From Zhihengliuella halotolerans (lineage in GTDB: Bacteria; Actinomycetota; Actinomycetes; Actinomycetales; Micrococcaceae), in the NCBI RefSeq assembly GCF_004217565.1, contig NZ_SHLA01000001.1, positions 682,001 through 746,000 of the forward strand: 64,000 nucleotides of DNA. Direction: 5' to 3'. Every line of letters starts with the position of its first letter. Positions within the stretch are counted from its first letter, which is position 1. A program made the translations under genes and the position numbers. The notes under the pieces were generated by a model, which ran no database searches, was not told the origin of the DNA, and saw only the letters and a list, made by a program, of their open reading frames with translations. Shown in pieces: positions 37,601 to 45,922 of the stretch.

Positions 37601-39392
37601 CCTGGATCCCGCCCCGGTCGCGGCCACCTCGTTCGAGGAACGCCAACGGCTGTTCAGGCTTCCGCGGTCGAGCTGGGCCGACTACGACGGGGACCTCATC
37701 AGCGAGGGTGGCGGGGTCTATCCGCGCCACGCCAAGACCATCCCGGTGTCGCCCCAGGTGCGCGAGGTCCTGGGCCTTGACGGGAACGTCACCAAGCTGA
37801 CCCCGCCGGAGCTGCTCAAGGCCATTCTGCGGGCGCCGGTCGACCTGTTCTACAACGGCGGCATCGGGACGTATGTGAAGTCGAGCAGCGAATCGCACAC
37901 GGACGTTGGCGATCGCGCCAACGACCTGATTCGTGTGGATGGCAGTGAGATGCGGGCACGCGTGATCGGCGAAGGCGGAAACCTCGGGTTGACCCAGCTG
38001 GGTCGCGTCGAGGCGGCTCTCAACGGAGTGCTCGTGAACACCGACGCGATCGACAATTCCGCCGGTGTGGATTGCTCGGACCACGAGGTCAACATCAAGA
38101 TCCTCGTGGACCGGCTGGTGGCTGGCGGCAAGCTCGCCGCCGACGATCGCGCCGCGTTCCTGGAGTCGATGACCGACGAAATCGCCAGCTTGGTCCTCAA
38201 GACCAACTTCGATCAGAACGTTCTCCTGGTCAACGACCGTCAGAAGATGAGTTCGTGGAACGCGAGCTTCGAGCGTTTGATGGACTGGCTGGAGGAGAAC
38301 GCGGGCCTCGATCGCGAGCTGGAGTTCCTGCCATCCGAAACGGAGCTCGCACGACGGCGGTCCGCCGGACAGGGACTGACATCGCCCGAACTCTCGGTGC
38401 TCGCCGCCTACGCCAAGATCAATCTGACGTCGGCACTGACCGAGGCGCGTCTCGCCGACGATCCGTATTTCGACCAGACGCTTCTCGACTACTTCCCCTC
38501 GCAACTGCGGGAGCGCTTCCGCGACGACATTCTGGCCCATCCGCTGCGCCAGGAGATCGTCGCGACAACCATCGCGAACGACATCGTCAACCGCGGCGGG
38601 ATCACCTTCGCCTTCCGCGTGGTGGAAGAGACGGGTGCCTCCGAAGCGACGGTGGCGAGGGCGTTCGTTGCCCTCGAGAAGATCTACGAATTCGATCAGG
38701 TTTTCCGTGACGTGCATGAACTGCCCGTCTCCTTCCCGACCGAGCAGTGGTGCGAATTCCAGCTGGACGTCCGGCGCATGTTGGACCGGACCACGCGTTG
38801 GTTCATTTCGCATGTCGGTGACATGGGAGTGCAGGATGTCATCGACCAGTTCCGCCCGACCGTTCAGCGCCTCAGCGCCCGGATGCCGGAACTCTTGCGC
38901 GGCGCCGATGCGGACCGCGTTGCGGAGCTGCGAGAGCTGGCGACCGAGTGGGGGATCGGGGACGGGTTGGCCAAGCGCTGGTCGGAACAGTTCGAGACGT
39001 TCCCGTTGCTGGACATTGCTCAGGCAGCCCACGAGACGGGTGTCGACGCCGATAAGCTCGCGGCCGTCTACTACGCGGTCTACGAGCGCTTCGAGATCGA
39101 CTCGCTGCTGGTTCGGATCACCAAGCTGCCGCGGGAGGATCGTTGGCAGTCGCTGGCGCGTGCTGGTCTGCGCGACGACATCTACACGACGGCGCTCGAT
39201 ATCGCGCTTTCTGCGATGAGCATCACTCCCGACGGCACGCCGGACGAGCAGCTGGAGGCCTGGGAGGTCGCCCAGCAGAAGAACCTCTCGAGGGTCAAGC
39301 ACGTCTTCGACGAGGTCAACAGTCAGGAACGTGACGACATGGCATCCTTGTCGGTAGCTTTGCGACTGTTGCGCTCAATCGTGCGGAGGTAA
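34560..39392 (+). CDS. gdh: NAD-specific glutamate dehydrogenase, large (180-kDa) type
   Basis: A 1610-residue enzyme that deaminates glutamate to 2-oxoglutarate with NAD. The N-terminal half holds ACT-like regulatory regions. The catalytic core lies roughly at 730-1260, with [64 protein letters not shown] and [13 protein letters not shown]. A long helical C-terminal domain follows. GGAGG lies eight bases before the ATG. In mycobacteria this enzyme is controlled by GarA; no garA is in the window. It is followed one base later by pdtaS. Confidence 0.96.
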   Translation: [1610 protein letters not shown]

Positions 39393-39393
39393 C

Positions 39394-40851
39394 GTGGCGA
39401 TCATTACGGAGACCATCCGGCCCTATGCGGACTTCGGTCCGGGGGACGAGGACTGGCTGCACCTCCTGGTGGGGGACTGGCAGCTTGTCGCGGATCTTGC
39501 ATTCGCGGACCTCGTGCTCTGGCATCCGGGGCCGGATGGCTCCTACGTCGCCTTGGCGCACGTTCGCCCGTCGACGAGCCACACGGTTTTCCACACGGAC
39601 TTCGTGGGCGAACGCATCCGCAAGGACCTCAAGTCCCTCGTGGACCGAGCGTGGCACTCGGGCGAGTTTCAGCTCGCCAAGGGGGACGGATCGATGCAGA
39701 TCGAGGCCGTTCCCCTGCGGCGGGCGGGCCGGACGCTCGCCGTCGTGACGACACATATGGATCTGGGCGGCTCACGGCTCCCGTCGCGGCTTGAGATCAC
39801 GTACCGCCAGTGTGCCAGGGACATCCTCACGATGTGCCACCAGGGCATCTGGCCGGACTTCACGTCGCCCACGGGGTCGCGCCGGGGTGCGCCCCGCGTC
39901 GGCGATGGGATGATCCGGCTCGACAGGCACGGCGTGGTTGAATACGCGAGCCCGAACGGCGTCTCGGCCTTCCGCCGGCTCGGCGGCAGCGACAGCCTCG
40001 AGGGGAGGTCCTTGCCGGAGTTGGCGGCGGCGCTTCTGAAGGTCAGGCGGATGTCCGACGAGGCACTGCCGTTGGTCCTCTCCGGCCGGATGCCGTGGCG
40101 AACGGAGATCTCCGCCCATGGGGTCACCTTGTCGCTGCGGGCCATTCCGCTGCGCGACGGCGCGTCCCGCTACGGTGCCGTACTGCTCTGCCGGGACGTC
40201 ACCGAGCTGCGCCGTCGTGAGATGGAACTGGTGACCAAGGACGCCACGATCCGCGAGATCCATCACCGGGTCAAGAACAACCTGCAGACGGTCGCCGCCC
40301 TACTGCGCATGCAGTCCCGGCGCATGAAGAGCGACGAGGGCAAGGCCGGTCTCGAGCAAGCCATGCGCCGGGTCGCGACGATCGCGCTCGTGCATGAGAC
40401 GCTTTCGCAGGGACTGACGCAGAATGTTGAGTTCGATGAGTTAATCGACCGTCAGTTCCGGCTCGCGGCCGAGGTCGCGTCGCCGGGGCAGATCGTGCGG
40501 ACCGAGCGGACGGGAACGTTCGGCGCCCTGCCGAGCGAGATCGCGACCCCGCTGTCGCTGGTGATCAACGAACTCGTCTCCAACGCGGTCGAGCACGGCC
40601 TCGGTGAGAATGATGGGACCGTTTGCCTCGACGCGGAACGGGCGGTCGATGAGGGCGGACGAGAGATCGTGAACGTGACGATCACGGACGACGGCGTCGG
40701 CATCACCGGCGAGCCCGGGACCAGTGGTCTCGGATTGCAGATCGTACGCACGCTGGTCACGAGCGAGCTCGGCGGGCAGATCCGCTGGGAACCGCGCCGG
40801 AGCAAAGGCACGCGCGTCACGGTGACGCTGCCGGTCGACCGGGCTGCGTAG
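39394..40851 (+). CDS. pdtaS: Sensor histidine kinase PdtaS
   Basis: A 485-residue cytoplasmic kinase. Residues about 1-150 are a GAF-type domain, 160-270 a PAS domain, then HisKA_2 with EIHHRVKNNLQTVAALLRMQSRRM (His290/His291), and an HATPase domain with VINELVSNAVEHGLG and DDGVGITGEPGTSGLGLQI. PdtaS phosphorylates the RNA-binding antiterminator PdtaR, whose gene is not in the window. GTG start with GGAGG upstream, one base after gdh, so the two are co-transcribed. Confidence 0.93.
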   Translation: MAIITETIRPYADFGPGDEDWLHLLVGDWQLVADLAFADLVLWHPGPDGSYVALAHVRPSTSHTVFHTDFVGERIRKDLKSLVDRAWHSGEFQLAKGDGSMQIEAVPLRRAGRTLAVVTTHMDLGGSRLPSRLEITYRQCARDILTMCHQGIWPDFTSPTGSRRGAPRVGDGMIRLDRHGVVEYASPNGVSAFRRLGGSDSLEGRSLPELAAALLKVRRMSDEALPLVLSGRMPWRTEISAHGVTLSLRAIPLRDGASRYGAVLLCRDVTELRRREMELVTKDATIREIHHRVKNNLQTVAALLRMQSRRMKSDEGKAGLEQAMRRVATIALVHETLSQGLTQNVEFDELIDRQFRLAAEVASPGQIVRTERTGTFGALPSEIATPLSLVINELVSNAVEHGLGENDGTVCLDAERAVDEGGREIVNVTITDDGVGITGEPGTSGLGLQIVRTLVTSELGGQIRWEPRRSKGTRVTVTLPVDRAA

Positions 40852-40860
40852 ACGGAACGC

Positions 40861-40906
40861 CGAAGGCCGGGCGGCGATCCCATCAGGGGTCGCCGCCCGG
40901 CCTTCG
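40861..40906. terminator. Strong bidirectional terminator
   Basis: Perfect 17-base arms at 40861-40877 and 40890-40906, extended inward by TCCC/GGGG around ATCA. It lies between the convergent pdtaS and the LysM/SLT gene. Confidence 0.9.
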
Positions 40907-40928
40907 TCATGCAACCGGTTGTTGCGGC

Positions 40929-42893
40929 CTACTTGAAGTTCTTCTGGTGGGCCTTGACCGAGCGCACGTAGTCCTTCGTGTCGTCGTACATGCCGTTGCG
41001 GCGCACGGAGCCCTGCCCCTGGTAGTACGAGGCGATACCGTTTTCGAAGCTGTCAGACGTGCGCTGCAGGGCGGCGATGATGGCGACGCCCGCGACGGCG
41101 TTGTCGTGCGGGTTCAGCAGGTCCAGCTTGCGTCCGACGAGGGACGAAGCCCATTCGCCGGAGGAGGGGATGACCTGCATCGCGCCGATGGCATTGGCGG
41201 GGGATACCGCTGTCGCGTTGAAGCCGGATTCCTGGTAGGCGTGGGCCAGCGCCAGCGACGGGTCTACGCCGAACTGGCGCGCGGTGGAGGCGATGATGCT
41301 GCGCATCTCGTCCCGATTCGGCAGATCGCGTGAGAGCAGGACTGCCTTGTTCTCGTTGGCGCTCTTGACGGTCGCTTCCGGGTACTTGTAGTGCAGGAAC
41401 GTCGAGGGCACCAGCTGGCCGGCCGCCTCAGTCGACCCGGAGCCCGGGACCTTCAGCTTCTTCCCGGGGTGGATCACGGACGTGTTCTTCAGGCCGTTGG
41501 TCGAGAGCAGCTTGCTCAGGCCCACGCCGTACTTACCGGCGATTCCCGACAGAGTCTCGCCCGACGCGACGGTGTGCGTCCGCGAGGACGACGACGAAGA
41601 CGTGGAGGAGGACGAGCTGGAGGAGCTCGACGACTTGCTCGAGCTGCTGGAGCCGGCCGTGAGGCGGATGGTTTTGCCCGCGTAAATGGTCGAGGTGCTC
41701 TTGAGGTTGTTGATCTCGAGCAGCTTGGACAGGGACAGGCCGTTGCTGGCCGCGATGCCCGAGAGCGTGTCGCCGCTCTTGATCGTGTAGGACTTGGCGG
41801 AGCTCGAGGACGATGAGCTGGAGGAGCTCGACGACTTGCTCGAGCTGCTGGAGGAGCTGGAGCCGGCCGCGAGGCGGATGGTCTTGCCCGCGTAGATGGT
41901 CGAGGTGCTCTTGAGGTTGTTGATCTCGAGCAGCTTGGACAGGGACAGGCCGTTGCTGGCCGCGATGCCCGAGAGCGTGTCGCCGCTCTTGATCGTGTAG
42001 GACTTGGCGGAGCCCGAGGACGATGAGTTCGACGACTTGCTGGAGCTGCTGGAGGAGCTGGAGCCGGCCGCGAGGCGGATGGTTTTGCCCGCGTAGATGG
42101 TCGAGGTGCTCTTGAGGTTGTTGATCTCGAGCAGCTTGGACAGGGACAGGCCGTTGCTGGCCGCGATGCCCGAGAGCGTGTCGCCGCTCTTGATCGTGTA
42201 GGACTTGGCGGAGCTCGAGGACGATGAGCTGGAGGAGCTCGAAGTCGAAGTTGTGGTGACCTTGTTGGTTGCGACGACGACGCGCTGGCCCGGGTGGATG
42301 ATCGCGGTTTTCTTGAGCTTCGGATTCATCGCGAGCAGCTTGGACAGCGATACGTCGTAACGCGCGGCCACGCCGTAAAGCGTGTCACCGTGCTTCACCG
42401 TGTAGTGCTTGGCAGTGCCGTTGGAGGCTACCGCCGAGGCGATGACCTTGTTCGTCGAACCGCCGGAGAGCTTGATCTTCTGTCCGGGGCGGATCACCGA
42501 CGAACTCGAGAGGTCGTTGGCCTTGAGGATGGTGCTGAGGGAGACCCCGCTTCGCGCGGAAATGTGCGAGAGCGTGTCCCCGGACTTCACCGTCACGGAC
42601 TTGGGAGTGGAGGCCGGCACCGCGGTCGAGATCTTCGAGGGGATCTGGGAGGCCACGAGGTGGGCAGCGATTCGGTTCTGCGCGGCGGCGATATTCGCCG
42701 TGGTCGCCGTCTTGGGAGACATCGTCTGGGCGGGCGAAGCGGGCGGTGCCGCCTGAGCCGGGGCCGCAGCACCCATCCCGGTCAGCATGACGGCCGGAAG
42801 GGTCGCGACGGCTACGGTGCCGGAAGCGACGCGGCTTCGGCCCGTGCGGCTCGTCTCGGTCATTCGTGCGCTAGCGGAGCTGAACTGTGGCAT
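40929..42893 (-). CDS. Secreted six-LysM lytic transglycosylase (SLT domain)
   Basis: A 654-residue cell-wall hydrolase. A signal peptide covers residues about 1-48 (ending AQAAPP). Six LysM domains follow, each starting with a (V/I)xSGDTL or similar core; repeats three to five are nearly identical and are joined by pure serine linkers. The C-terminal 170 residues are a lytic transglycosylase domain with catalytic Glu555 (AYQESGFN) and AIGAMQVIPSSG. It should bind and cleave septal peptidoglycan outside the cell. GAGG lies seven bases before the ATG. A phased GTCACA array lies upstream. Confidence 0.94.
   Translation of the reverse strand: MPQFSSASARMTETSRTGRSRVASGTVAVATLPAVMLTGMGAAAPAQAAPPASPAQTMSPKTATTANIAAAQNRIAAHLVASQIPSKISTAVPASTPKSVTVKSGDTLSHISARSGVSLSTILKANDLSSSSVIRPGQKIKLSGGSTNKVIASAVASNGTAKHYTVKHGDTLYGVAARYDVSLSKLLAMNPKLKKTAIIHPGQRVVVATNKVTTTSTSSSSSSSSSSSAKSYTIKSGDTLSGIAASNGLSLSKLLEINNLKSTSTIYAGKTIRLAAGSSSSSSSSKSSNSSSSGSAKSYTIKSGDTLSGIAASNGLSLSKLLEINNLKSTSTIYAGKTIRLAAGSSSSSSSSKSSSSSSSSSSSSAKSYTIKSGDTLSGIAASNGLSLSKLLEINNLKSTSTIYAGKTIRLTAGSSSSSKSSSSSSSSSSTSSSSSSRTHTVASGETLSGIAGKYGVGLSKLLSTNGLKNTSVIHPGKKLKVPGSGSTEAAGQLVPSTFLHYKYPEATVKSANENKAVLLSRDLPNRDEMRSIIASTARQFGVDPSLALAHAYQESGFNATAVSPANAIGAMQVIPSSGEWASSLVGRKLDLLNPHDNAVAGVAIIAALQRTSDSFENGIASYYQGQGSVRRNGMYDDTKDYVRSVKAHQKNFK
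41661..42240 (-). repeat. Three tandem LysM-plus-serine-linker DNA repeats
   Basis: Near-identical units begin at plus-strand positions 41661, 41871 and 42072 (GAGGCGGATGGT...), with periods of 210 and 201 bases. The difference is the length of the serine linker. Identity between units is high enough for slippage or recombination. Confidence 0.9.
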
Positions 42894-42953
42894 GGGAATC
42901 CTCTGTCGTGGTCGGATCGCGGTGCCGCAGAAGAATCTTCCCCGTGATGCTTC

Positions 42954-42986
42954 TGTGACTCGTGTTGCGAGTGTGACTCTTGTGAA
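42954..42986 (-). promoter_or_regulatory. Candidate MtrA operator, 9-bp-phased GTCACA array
   Basis: On the plus strand TGTGAC (42954), TGTTGC (42963), TGTGAC (42972) and TGTGAA (42981) follow each other at exactly nine bases; read toward the gene they are TTCACA, GTCACA, GCAACA and GTCACA. Direct GTCACA-type repeats are the known MtrA recognition pattern in mycobacteria. A possible promoter (TTGATA at 43019-43024) lies upstream of the array. Confidence 0.5.
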
Positions 42987-43125
42987 TCTACACCACGACC
43001 TATGAGGGAAGAAACCGTTATCAAGGAGAAATTATCTGGTGGGCGTGTCGTTTCGAGGCGGGGCCGTCCGCCCGCGCCGACGCGTTTTCGGCGTCCTCGG
43101 CCGCTGCATGTGGCACCCTTGTTAG

Positions 43126-43479
43126 GTGAGTAATCTTGAGAACTTAGTAGCCGACTGGCTTCCCCTGCCCGACGTCGCTGACGCATTGGGCATCGATATC
43201 CGCAAGGTGCACAGCCTGATCCGGGACCGCGCGCTCGTGGAGCACCGCATCGGCGAGCGGCGGATCCGCGCCATTCCGGCGGCTTTCCTCAAAGACGGTG
43301 AGGTGCTCGACAGCCTCAAGGGGACCATCACGGTCCTGTCTGACTCCGGATTCGACGACGAGGAGCTCATCGGATGGCTCTTCACCGCGGACGAGTCCCT
43401 GCCGGGAACGCCCATCGAAGCGCTACGCGAAGGACGAAAGACCGAGATCCGCCGCCGCGCCCAGGCAGCTGGCTTCTAA
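43126..43479 (+). CDS. Rv2175c-type DNA-binding protein
   Basis: A 117-residue protein with a helix-turn-helix near residues 12-60 (WLPLPDVADALGIDIRKVHSLIRDRALVEHRIGERRIRAIPAAFL) and a conserved C-terminal helical part (FDDEELIGWLFTADESLPGTPIEALREGRKTEIRRRAQAAGF). Mycobacterial Rv2175c binds DNA and is a substrate of a Ser/Thr kinase. GTG start. It is convergent with the polyprenyl synthase gene, 12 bases away. Confidence 0.88.
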   Translation: MSNLENLVADWLPLPDVADALGIDIRKVHSLIRDRALVEHRIGERRIRAIPAAFLKDGEVLDSLKGTITVLSDSGFDDEELIGWLFTADESLPGTPIEALREGRKTEIRRRAQAAGF

Positions 43480-43491
43480 AGAAAGCGCCGC

Positions 43492-44598
43492 CTACGACGT
43501 GCGGCGGATGGCGGCCAGACCAAGGTGACGCAACGCGTCCCGGACGGCCGCAGGAACCGGCAGAGCTGCCAGCGCGCCGAAGCCCTGCTCCGACAGCTCG
43601 CTGATGCTGGCTTCTGTGGCCGCGAGGGCGCCCGAATCGATCAGGATCCGACACATCCTCGTGACCTCTTTCGTCGTGAGGTCGTCGGCGCCGAGCCGCT
43701 TCTGGACGAATTCGCAGTCGGCCGCTGTGCCGAGCAGAAGAGCGTGGGCAATGAGCTCCGTTCGTTTGCCTTCGCGCAAGTCGTCGCCCGCCGGCTTGCC
43801 GGTGGTGGCGGGGTCGCCGAACACGCCGAGCACGTCGTCGCGCAGCTGGAACGCCTCGCCGAGGGGCAGAGCGAACGCCGAATACTGTTTCAGGAGGTCA
43901 TCGCCCGCCCCCGCCAGCGCGCCGCCGAGCAGCATCGGATTCTCCGTCGAGTACTTGGCGCTTTTATATCGCACGATCGTGCGCGCGCGGGCGACGGCCT
44001 CGTCCGACCCGTAGGACGGGCCGGCCGATTCCTCGAGCACGTCCAGGAACTGGCCGGCCATGACCTGCGTCCGCATCGCGTCGTATACGCGGCGGGCTGC
44101 GGGCGGCGCCGTCGTCGTGCCGAACATCTGCTCGCTCAGCGACAGGCAGAGGTCGCCTGCGAGGACGGATGCGGCCTCGCCGAATCGGGCGGCATCGCGC
44201 GCCCACCCGGCGTCGCGGTGCAGGGCCTCGAAACGCCGGTGCACGCTCGGCTGGCCTCGCCGAGTGTCCGAACGGTCGATGAGATCGTCGTGAATCAGGG
44301 CCGCCGCCTGGAACAGTTCCAGTGAGGCCCCGATCCGGACGACGTCCTCGTCGTCCGCGTCGCCGCCAGCGCCGACGAACCCGAGATAGGCGAAGCGCGG
44401 ACGCAGCCGCTTCCCATTCACGGTGAGGTCGTTGATGCTGGCGATCAGCTCGTCGGCGTGCGGGGAGATGCTTCCGATGACCGTTCGCTGTTCGTCCAGA
44501 AACGACACGATCGTCGCATTCACGCGTTCAGTGAAGGCGGCGACGTCGAAGGGGTCGCGACCTGCCGTCGCGGGCTGGGAGCTGGAACCAGAGGTCAT
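43492..44598 (-). CDS. Polyprenyl (geranylgeranyl-type) diphosphate synthase
   Basis: A 368-residue trans-prenyltransferase that extends allylic diphosphates with isopentenyl diphosphate. It has GKRLRPR, the first Asp-rich motif DDLIDRSD near 115-122, the second DDVLGVFGD near 260, and the KGxR-like GKRTEL. Chain length cannot be read with certainty; the products feed menaquinone, carotenoid or carrier lipid synthesis. The ATG at 44598 lies seven bases after CAGAAT, a weak leaderless -10. Divergent from dinB. Confidence 0.92.
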   Translation of the reverse strand: MTSGSSSQPATAGRDPFDVAAFTERVNATIVSFLDEQRTVIGSISPHADELIASINDLTVNGKRLRPRFAYLGFVGAGGDADDEDVVRIGASLELFQAAALIHDDLIDRSDTRRGQPSVHRRFEALHRDAGWARDAARFGEAASVLAGDLCLSLSEQMFGTTTAPPAARRVYDAMRTQVMAGQFLDVLEESAGPSYGSDEAVARARTIVRYKSAKYSTENPMLLGGALAGAGDDLLKQYSAFALPLGEAFQLRDDVLGVFGDPATTGKPAGDDLREGKRTELIAHALLLGTAADCEFVQKRLGADDLTTKEVTRMCRILIDSGALAATEASISELSEQGFGALAALPVPAAVRDALRHLGLAAIRRTS

Positions 44599-44662
44599 GG
44601 AGCCGATTCTGTGAGATTCTTCGTGTGGGCCGCGGCACCGCCGCGGGGTCCCTTCCACTTTA

Positions 44663-44668
44663 TAGGCT
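44663..44668 (+). promoter_or_regulatory. Leaderless -10 box of dinB
   Basis: TAGGCT seven bases before the ATG at 44676. It supports this start over the longer reading from 44625. Confidence 0.6.
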
Positions 44669-44675
44669 GTTGACC

Positions 44676-45887
44676 ATGAATGAGTCTGCTCGCCCACGGG
44701 CAATCCTGCACGTCGACATGGACGCGTTCTTCGTGTCCGTGGAACTGCTGGAGCGCCCGGAGCTGGAGGGCGAACAGGTGATCGTCGGAAACCCGGAGGG
44801 CCGTTCGGTGGTGCTCTCGGCCTCATACGAGTGCAGGGCGCTCGGCGTACGTTCGGCCATGCCCATGGCGACGGCAATGCGACTCGCTCCGCGGGCCACC
44901 GTCATCGCGCCGCGGCAGGAGCGCTACCAGCTCGTCTCGCGACAGATCATGAAGATATTTCGCGATGTCACCCCTGCCGTGCAGCAGCTCTCGGTCGACG
45001 AGGCGTTCCTCGACGTGACGGGCAGCCTGCGCCGGCTGGGTTCCCCGCCGCAGATCGGTCAACGCCTCCGCGAGCAGATCCGCACAGAATTGCGGCTGCC
45101 TGCGAGCGTAGGCGTCGCGAAGAACATGTTCGTTGCCAAGATCGCTTCCACACGGGCCAAACCTGACGGGATGCTCGTGATCCGCCCCGACGAGACCGTG
45201 GCTTTTTTGCACACGCTGCCGGTGTCCGCGTTGTGGGGCGTCGGGCGCCGGACGGAGGAATCGCTGGACAGGGCGGGGATCCACACGGTGCGCGACATTG
45301 CCCAGACTCCGCCCGCCACGCTGACCAAGCTTCTCGGGAGCACCGGCGCCCGACTCTACGAGCTCGCGTGGGGGCGCGACGAGCGCTCCGTCGAACCGGT
45401 CAGGGAGGAGAAGAGCATCGGGGCGGAGGAGACCTTCGCATCCGACGTCCGGGATGTCGAGGTGCTGCATGCCGAGTTCCTGCGCCTGGCCTACCGCGTC
45501 GCCGAGCGGATGCGACGGTCGGGCAAGCAGGCCCAAACCGTGGCGATCAAGGTCCGCTACGACGATTTCAGGACGGTGAGCCGCAGTCGGCGACTGCCGC
45601 AGCCGTCGTCGTCCGCGGTCGCGCTGGCAGAAGCGGCTACCGGTCTCTTCGAGGCCCTCCGGCAGGACGGGGATTCTATCCGCCTCGTCGGCCTGCGGGC
45701 CGAGCAGTTGACGACGGGGGCCGGGGTCCAGTTCAGCTTCGACCGAGCCGACGCCAACTGGGAGCTGGCCGAGGCCGCGATGGACCGGATTCGGGACCGA
45801 TTCGCTGATTCCGGCATCAAGCCGGCGACCCTGTTGGAACCCCCGTCCGGCGGCGGACGCCGCGCACCCGGAACCGAGAGCGATTGA
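44676..45887 (+). CDS. dinB: DNA polymerase IV (Y family)
   Basis: A 403-residue translesion polymerase. It starts AILHVDMDAFFVSVELLERPEL (metal-binding Asp), then VVLSASYECRALGVRSAMP and QLSVDEAFLDVTGS (catalytic Asp-Glu), the helix-hairpin-helix with LWGVGRRTEESL, and the little-finger domain from about 245. The C-terminus ends RRAPGTESD without an obvious beta-clamp motif. I see no LexA-box-like site in the short divergent promoter. Confidence 0.95.
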   Translation: MNESARPRAILHVDMDAFFVSVELLERPELEGEQVIVGNPEGRSVVLSASYECRALGVRSAMPMATAMRLAPRATVIAPRQERYQLVSRQIMKIFRDVTPAVQQLSVDEAFLDVTGSLRRLGSPPQIGQRLREQIRTELRLPASVGVAKNMFVAKIASTRAKPDGMLVIRPDETVAFLHTLPVSALWGVGRRTEESLDRAGIHTVRDIAQTPPATLTKLLGSTGARLYELAWGRDERSVEPVREEKSIGAEETFASDVRDVEVLHAEFLRLAYRVAERMRRSGKQAQTVAIKVRYDDFRTVSRSRRLPQPSSSAVALAEAATGLFEALRQDGDSIRLVGLRAEQLTTGAGVQFSFDRADANWELAEAAMDRIRDRFADSGIKPATLLEPPSGGGRRAPGTESD

Positions 45888-45922
45888 TGCCGGGCTGACT
45901 ACCCTCAAAGCAGTTGCACCAG

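Noticed and set aside
37443-39302. 619-codon antisense frame inside the glutamate dehydrogenase gene
   Set aside because: Composition and lack of a start site show it as a shadow of the plus-strand gene.
42894-43125. ydaO-type c-di-AMP riboswitch upstream of the LysM/SLT gene
   Set aside because: Actinobacterial hydrolase genes often have one, but I could not find the conserved paired segments in this 232-base gap; the phased GTCACA array explains the pattern better.
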